The notes under the pieces: generated by a model
What the model saw: only the letters and a program-made list of their open reading frames with translations
The model's database searches: none
Told to the model about the DNA's origin: nothing
Program-made: the position numbers and the translations under genes
Source of the DNA: CAYJPK01 sp964372035
GTDB taxonomy: Bacteria > Desulfobacterota > Desulfovibrionia > Desulfovibrionales > Desulfovibrionaceae
Direction: 5' to 3'
DNA: 17,558 nucleotides
Assembly (NCBI GenBank): GCA_964372035.1
Contig: CAYJPK010000043.1
Coordinates: 1-17,558, forward strand
Part shown: in pieces, positions 14,589-17,558 of the stretch
How positions within the stretch are numbered: the first letter of the stretch is position 1
Layout: every line of letters begins with the position of its first letter

Positions 14589-16154
14589 ATGATATCATAT
14601 CGTTGGCGATTACTCGTATCGGCAATAGTCTTTGTTATAAGCATTATGTATGTTCTGCCTAGTGTTCCAAACCTAGGCGGAATATATCAATATTTACCTG
14701 AGGATCGCATTAACCTTGGACTTGATTTAAAAGGTGGTATGCACTTAACACTAGGTGTTGAGGTTGATGTTGCCGTTGAGAACGCTCTTTCCGGAACAGG
14801 GCAAAACTTACGTAGCTTAGCACAAGAAGAAGGCATTACAATTTTACGTGCAAAACTCAATAGCGATAAGCAACTTGAGTTTTTATTGCCAAAAGCAAGT
14901 GCAAAACAAGACTTAATTAATTTTGTAAATGAATCATTTCCTATTTTAACTTTATCAGATGGACAAGATGAAGGAAATGGTGCTTTAAAATTTACTGCAA
15001 ACTTTACGGATGCTGAAATTGAAAGAGTTAAAAACTTAGCTCTTGATCAAGCAGTTCGTACAATCCGCAACCGTATTGATCAATTTGGTGTTGCTGAACC
15101 TGATATTCGCAAACAAGCTGATTATAGAATTCAAATTCAATTACCAGGTTTAAGCGATCCTGAACGTGCAATCAAATTACTCGGGCAAACTGCTCATTTA
15201 ACTTTTCACTTAGTGCGTGATGACCTTGACTTTAAATCTGCACTTCCATCAGAAGTTGAATTATTTCCAATGGACGAGGAAAAACAAGGACAAGCAAGCT
15301 CCTTACCGCTTAACAAAGAACCACTCATGACTGGTGAAGATATTTCTGATGCTAGACCAGCTTACGGCGAATCTGCTACACCATATGTTGCAATTAACTT
15401 TAATAGCAAGGGTGCAAGTACTTTTGAGCGTGTAACTGGCGAAAACATCAAAAAACGCATGGCGATTGTGCTTGATGGTAAAATCCACTCTGCTCCGACA
15501 ATTCAGGATAAAATTGCGGGCGGACGAGCTAGCATTACTGGCAACTTTACTGTTGAAGAAGCAAATGACTTAGCGATTATTTTACGTGCAGGTTCACTGC
15601 CTGCTCCAGTTACGATTTTAGAAGAGCGTACTGTTGGACCATCACTTGGTAAAGAGTCTATTGAAAGTGGTGTTAAGGCAGCTATTGTTGGTGCATTAGC
15701 AGTTATCTTTATCATGCCTATTTACTATGGTTTTTCAGGACTTATCGCTAACGGCATGCTAGTATTTACCATGAGTTTACTTATGGCTGGAATGGCAAGC
15801 TTTGGTGCAACTTTAACATTACCTGGTATTGCTGGTATTGTTTTAACTATTGGTATGGCAGTTGATGCTAGTGTTCTAACCTTTGAAAGAATTAGGGAAG
15901 AATTAAAGGCTGGGCTAAGTCCAAAAGAAGCAATTCAAGCAGGTTTTTCACGAGCCAGTATTTCTATTACAGATTCAAATTTAACTACAATTATTGCAGC
16001 TGCAATTTTATACCAATTTGGCACAGGTCCAATTAAAGGATTTGCTGTTACACTTAGTATTGGTATTGTAGCGTCAATGTTTACAGCTATCTTTGTTTCA
16101 CGAGCTGTTTTTGAATGGTGGTTTAAAAACGCAGATAAAAAGATTAGTATCTAA
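14589..16154 (+). CDS. secD: protein translocase subunit SecD
   Basis: The 521-residue inner-membrane protein uses the proton gradient with SecF to help pull translocating proteins into the periplasm. It has a first membrane helix (7-24), the RINLGLDLKGGMHL motif (40-53), the periplasmic region with RNRIDQFGVAEPDIRKQ (160-176) and IQIQLPGL (181-188), and a C-terminal bundle of five helices (about 362-505). The proton-pathway aspartate of the family corresponds to D426 in MAVDASVLTFERIREEL, which reads VDASVLT where many relatives have VDANVLI. Periplasmic P1 is shorter than in E. coli SecD (615 residues), as in many non-gamma bacteria. A small 8-bp hairpin covers its stop codon, and secF begins 37 nt later. 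Confidence 0.96.
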   Translation: MISYRWRLLVSAIVFVISIMYVLPSVPNLGGIYQYLPEDRINLGLDLKGGMHLTLGVEVDVAVENALSGTGQNLRSLAQEEGITILRAKLNSDKQLEFLLPKASAKQDLINFVNESFPILTLSDGQDEGNGALKFTANFTDAEIERVKNLALDQAVRTIRNRIDQFGVAEPDIRKQADYRIQIQLPGLSDPERAIKLLGQTAHLTFHLVRDDLDFKSALPSEVELFPMDEEKQGQASSLPLNKEPLMTGEDISDARPAYGESATPYVAINFNSKGASTFERVTGENIKKRMAIVLDGKIHSAPTIQDKIAGGRASITGNFTVEEANDLAIILRAGSLPAPVTILEERTVGPSLGKESIESGVKAAIVGALAVIFIMPIYYGFSGLIANGMLVFTMSLLMAGMASFGATLTLPGIAGIVLTIGMAVDASVLTFERIREELKAGLSPKEAIQAGFSRASISITDSNLTTIIAAAILYQFGTGPIKGFAVTLSIGIVASMFTAIFVSRAVFEWWFKNADKKISI

Positions 16155-16158
16155 TCTT
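16140..16158 (+). repeat. small hairpin over the secD stop codon
   Basis: AAGATTAG (16140-16147) and CTAATCTT (16151-16158) pair perfectly around a TAT loop, and the secD TAA lies in the right arm. No T-run follows. It could modestly affect secD/secF coupling or mRNA processing, or be chance. Confidence 0.25.
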
Positions 16159-16191
16159 AAAAAACAGCATACATAATTTAAGGAAAATATT

Positions 16192-17301
16192 ATGGGCTTT
16201 GAAATTTTAAAGAAACAAACCTCTATTGATTTTGTTAAGTTTCGCAAAATAGCATATGCAATCTCGGTTGCACTTATTCTTGCTGGGCTTGCGGCTTTCT
16301 TCTTTAGAGGTGGAATTAGATATGGTGTTGATTTTGCCGGCGGCGTTGCTATTCAAGTTCAATTTGAAAATGTCGTTGCTGATGAAGCAATTAAATCATC
16401 TCTAGCTAAAAATAATTTGCCAGGTCTAGTTATACAGCAGTTTGGTGATGACGGAAAAACGTATTTAATTCGATTTTCTACTCCAAATATGGCGGCTGAT
16501 GAAATTCGTTCTACTATTGTTCAAGCATTAGATAGCGCATTTAGTGATAATAAGGCTGAAATTCAGCGAATGGAAGTTGTTGGACCTAAGGTTGGATCTG
16601 ACTTAAGAAATGCAGCTCTTGAAGCTATGTATTATGCTATTTTGCTGATAACCGTTTATATATCTGGACGTTTTGAACAACGCTGGTTTATTGCTGGTGG
16701 CATGGCTTTTGCGCTTTCGCTTTGTGTTTACGGAGCAGGAACGCTAGGGCTTGATATGGTTTGGCGAGTTGTAATGGCTATTGCTGTAACTATAGCACTT
16801 TGTTGGAAATTAAAGCTAAACTTTGCACTTGGTGCCATTGTTTCACTACTTCACGATGTGTTAATTACAGTTGGAATACTTATTATTTTTAATAAGGAAT
16901 TTGACTTAAATATTATTGCAGCACTTATGACCTTAGTCGGCTATTCTCTTAATGATACGATTGTTATTTACGATCGAATTAGAGAAAACTTGAAAAAACA
17001 AAATGAAAAGAAATTAGATGACTTTGCAACTATTATTAATAGCAGTTGTAACCAAACTCTAAGTCGTACTATCATGACTTCTGCAACAACTATTGTCGCA
17101 GCACTTAGCTTGTTTATTCTTGGCGGTGGCGTGATTCATGATTTTGCATTCACAGTACTTCTTGGTGTGTGTATAGGTACTTATTCATCAATTTTTGTTG
17201 CTAGTCCTATCTTGAAGATGTTTGGGGATACAGAGTTATATATTGCCCCGGCTAAGCGCAGCGAAGAATATGAGCGCCCTGGCGAGCATGGCATCGTTTA
17301 A
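16192..17301 (+). CDS. secF: protein translocase subunit SecF with extra membrane insertion
   Basis: The 369-residue partner of SecD has the first helix (20-38), the GVDFAGGVAIQVQF motif (45-58), the periplasmic EVVGPKVGSDL (128-138), HDVLITVG (221-228), and the family core VGYSLNDTIVIYDRIREN (249-266) with D255. It is longer than E. coli SecF (323). In place of the usual continuous RFEWRFALGA-type joint, residues 161-165 (FEQRW) are followed by about 45 mostly hydrophobic residues (166-210) before FALGAIVSLLHDV. That insertion looks like two extra membrane helices. I believe similar insertions occur in deltaproteobacterial SecF, but could not check. AAGGA lies seven bases before the ATG. It ends the operon ahead of a strong terminator. 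Confidence 0.95.
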   Translation: MGFEILKKQTSIDFVKFRKIAYAISVALILAGLAAFFFRGGIRYGVDFAGGVAIQVQFENVVADEAIKSSLAKNNLPGLVIQQFGDDGKTYLIRFSTPNMAADEIRSTIVQALDSAFSDNKAEIQRMEVVGPKVGSDLRNAALEAMYYAILLITVYISGRFEQRWFIAGGMAFALSLCVYGAGTLGLDMVWRVVMAIAVTIALCWKLKLNFALGAIVSLLHDVLITVGILIIFNKEFDLNIIAALMTLVGYSLNDTIVIYDRIRENLKKQNEKKLDDFATIINSSCNQTLSRTIMTSATTIVAALSLFILGGGVIHDFAFTVLLGVCIGTYSSIFVASPILKMFGDTELYIAPAKRSEEYERPGEHGIV

Positions 17302-17321
17302 TAATACTTGATAATAATAAA

Positions 17322-17356
17322 AAAATAAAAGGCGAACTTAGTTCGCCTTTTATTTT
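17322..17356. terminator. bidirectional intrinsic terminator after secF
   Basis: AAAATAAAAGGCGAAC (17322-17337), loop TTA, and GTTCGCCTTTTATTTT (17341-17356) form a perfect 16-bp stem with a GC-rich core (GGCGAAC) and T-rich flank on both strands. It begins 21 nt after the secF stop and could equally stop transcripts arriving on the minus strand from the right. Confidence 0.93.
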
Positions 17357-17363
17357 GCTTTTT

Positions 17364-17468
17364 CTATAACTGCTTTAATCTGTTATAGTATTTTAAGTTG
17401 ACATCACTACCATCAAGGTAAGCAAAGTCACACTTGCTCCAGTACTTAACAGTGCAATAAAATTGTAC
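17364..17468 (-). pseudogene. possible 3' remnant of a minus-strand gene
   Basis: The minus strand is open for 34 codons from an in-frame TAA (17469-17471) to a TAG (17364-17366), and its end reads like a real protein terminus: YWSKCDFAYLDGSDVNLKY followed by YNRLKQL. The frame has no ATG, GTG or TTG start. The stop lies just before the bidirectional terminator, as expected for a gene ending here. A different frame just upstream starts ATG (complement of 17503-17505 region) and runs 19 codons, so a frameshifted small gene is possible. No family is recognised. It could be chance in AT-rich DNA. Confidence 0.22.
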
Positions 17469-17477
17469 TTATGCTTT

Positions 17478-17533
17478 CGCAGTGATTGTCTGCTAGCGCA
17501 GTCATTGATAGTAATTTCATCTGAAATTACTAT
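17478..17533. repeat. imperfect direct repeat and 12-bp palindrome at the right edge
   Basis: CGCAGTGATTG (17478-17488) and CGCAGTCATTG (17497-17507) are an 11-nt direct repeat with one difference and a 19-nt period. Immediately after, ATAGTAATTTCA (17508-17519) and TGAAATTACTAT (17522-17533) form an exact inverted repeat with a two-base centre. This could be a regulatory site for something beyond the window; nothing else is seen in 17389-17558. Confidence 0.35.
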
Positions 17534-17558
17534 ACGTATTAACTTTAGATTCTTTACT

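Noticed and set aside
14420..14662. 80-codon plus-strand frame across the yajC/secD junction
   Set aside because: It is a shifted reading of the Lys-rich yajC tail and the secD start, both of which are supported by family motifs.
1..17558. CRISPR array, IS element, prophage or toxin-antitoxin pair
   Set aside because: No regularly spaced repeats, transposase, integrase or recognisable toxin or antitoxin gene was found.

Overview
The window is an AT-rich stretch of a Gram-negative bacterial chromosome. It carries three linked blocks of core genes and no recognisable phage, IS element, tRNA, rRNA or CRISPR array. A double-membrane envelope is shown by an MsbA-type lipid A flippase, two late acyltransferases of the lipid A type, an MltA-type lipoprotein transglycosylase, and YajC-SecD-SecF. 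The order msbA / DUF374 acyltransferase / LpxL-like acyltransferase, together with a SecF that has extra membrane segments, suggests a deltaproteobacterium in the old broad sense (Desulfobacterota, Bdellovibrionota or relatives). The lineage is an inference without a tree and is of low certainty.

Layout. (1) 48-4413, minus strand: polyphosphate kinase ppk1, a free-standing HD-domain protein, then a Ppx/GppA phosphatase with its own C-terminal HD-like domain; the last two overlap by 16 nt. (2) 4414-4774: a divergent control region with nested inverted repeats and a good ppk1 promoter. (3) 4775-6884, plus strand: a DksA/TraR-type zinc-finger protein coupled to a two-domain acyltransferase of OlsF type (ornithine-lipid synthase). 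(4) 7012-7746, minus strand: an RsuA/RluB-type pseudouridine synthase, convergent with olsF across a 16-bp inverted repeat. (5) 7875-13703, plus strand: msbA, DUF374 acyltransferase (LpxJ-like), LpxL-like acyltransferase, serS, mltA, all tightly packed. (6) 13704-14142: a 439-nt non-coding region unusually rich in palindromes, including a GC-rich patch. (7) 14143-17301: yajC-secD-secF, closed by a textbook bidirectional terminator. (8) 17302-17558: that terminator, a coding-like minus-strand remnant, and small repeats.

How the genes fit. The left third deals with phosphate economy and stress signalling: polyphosphate synthesis (Ppk1), polyphosphate or pppGpp hydrolysis (Ppx/GppA), a DksA-like factor (the RNA-polymerase partner of ppGpp in known systems), and probable synthesis of phosphate-free ornithine lipids. 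Their meeting at one divergent regulatory region is the most interesting biological hypothesis here. The middle block completes and exports lipid A and trims peptidoglycan, with seryl-tRNA synthetase embedded in it. The right block is the Sec accessory complex. The structured spacer before yajC and the remnant after secF are the least explained pieces of DNA.
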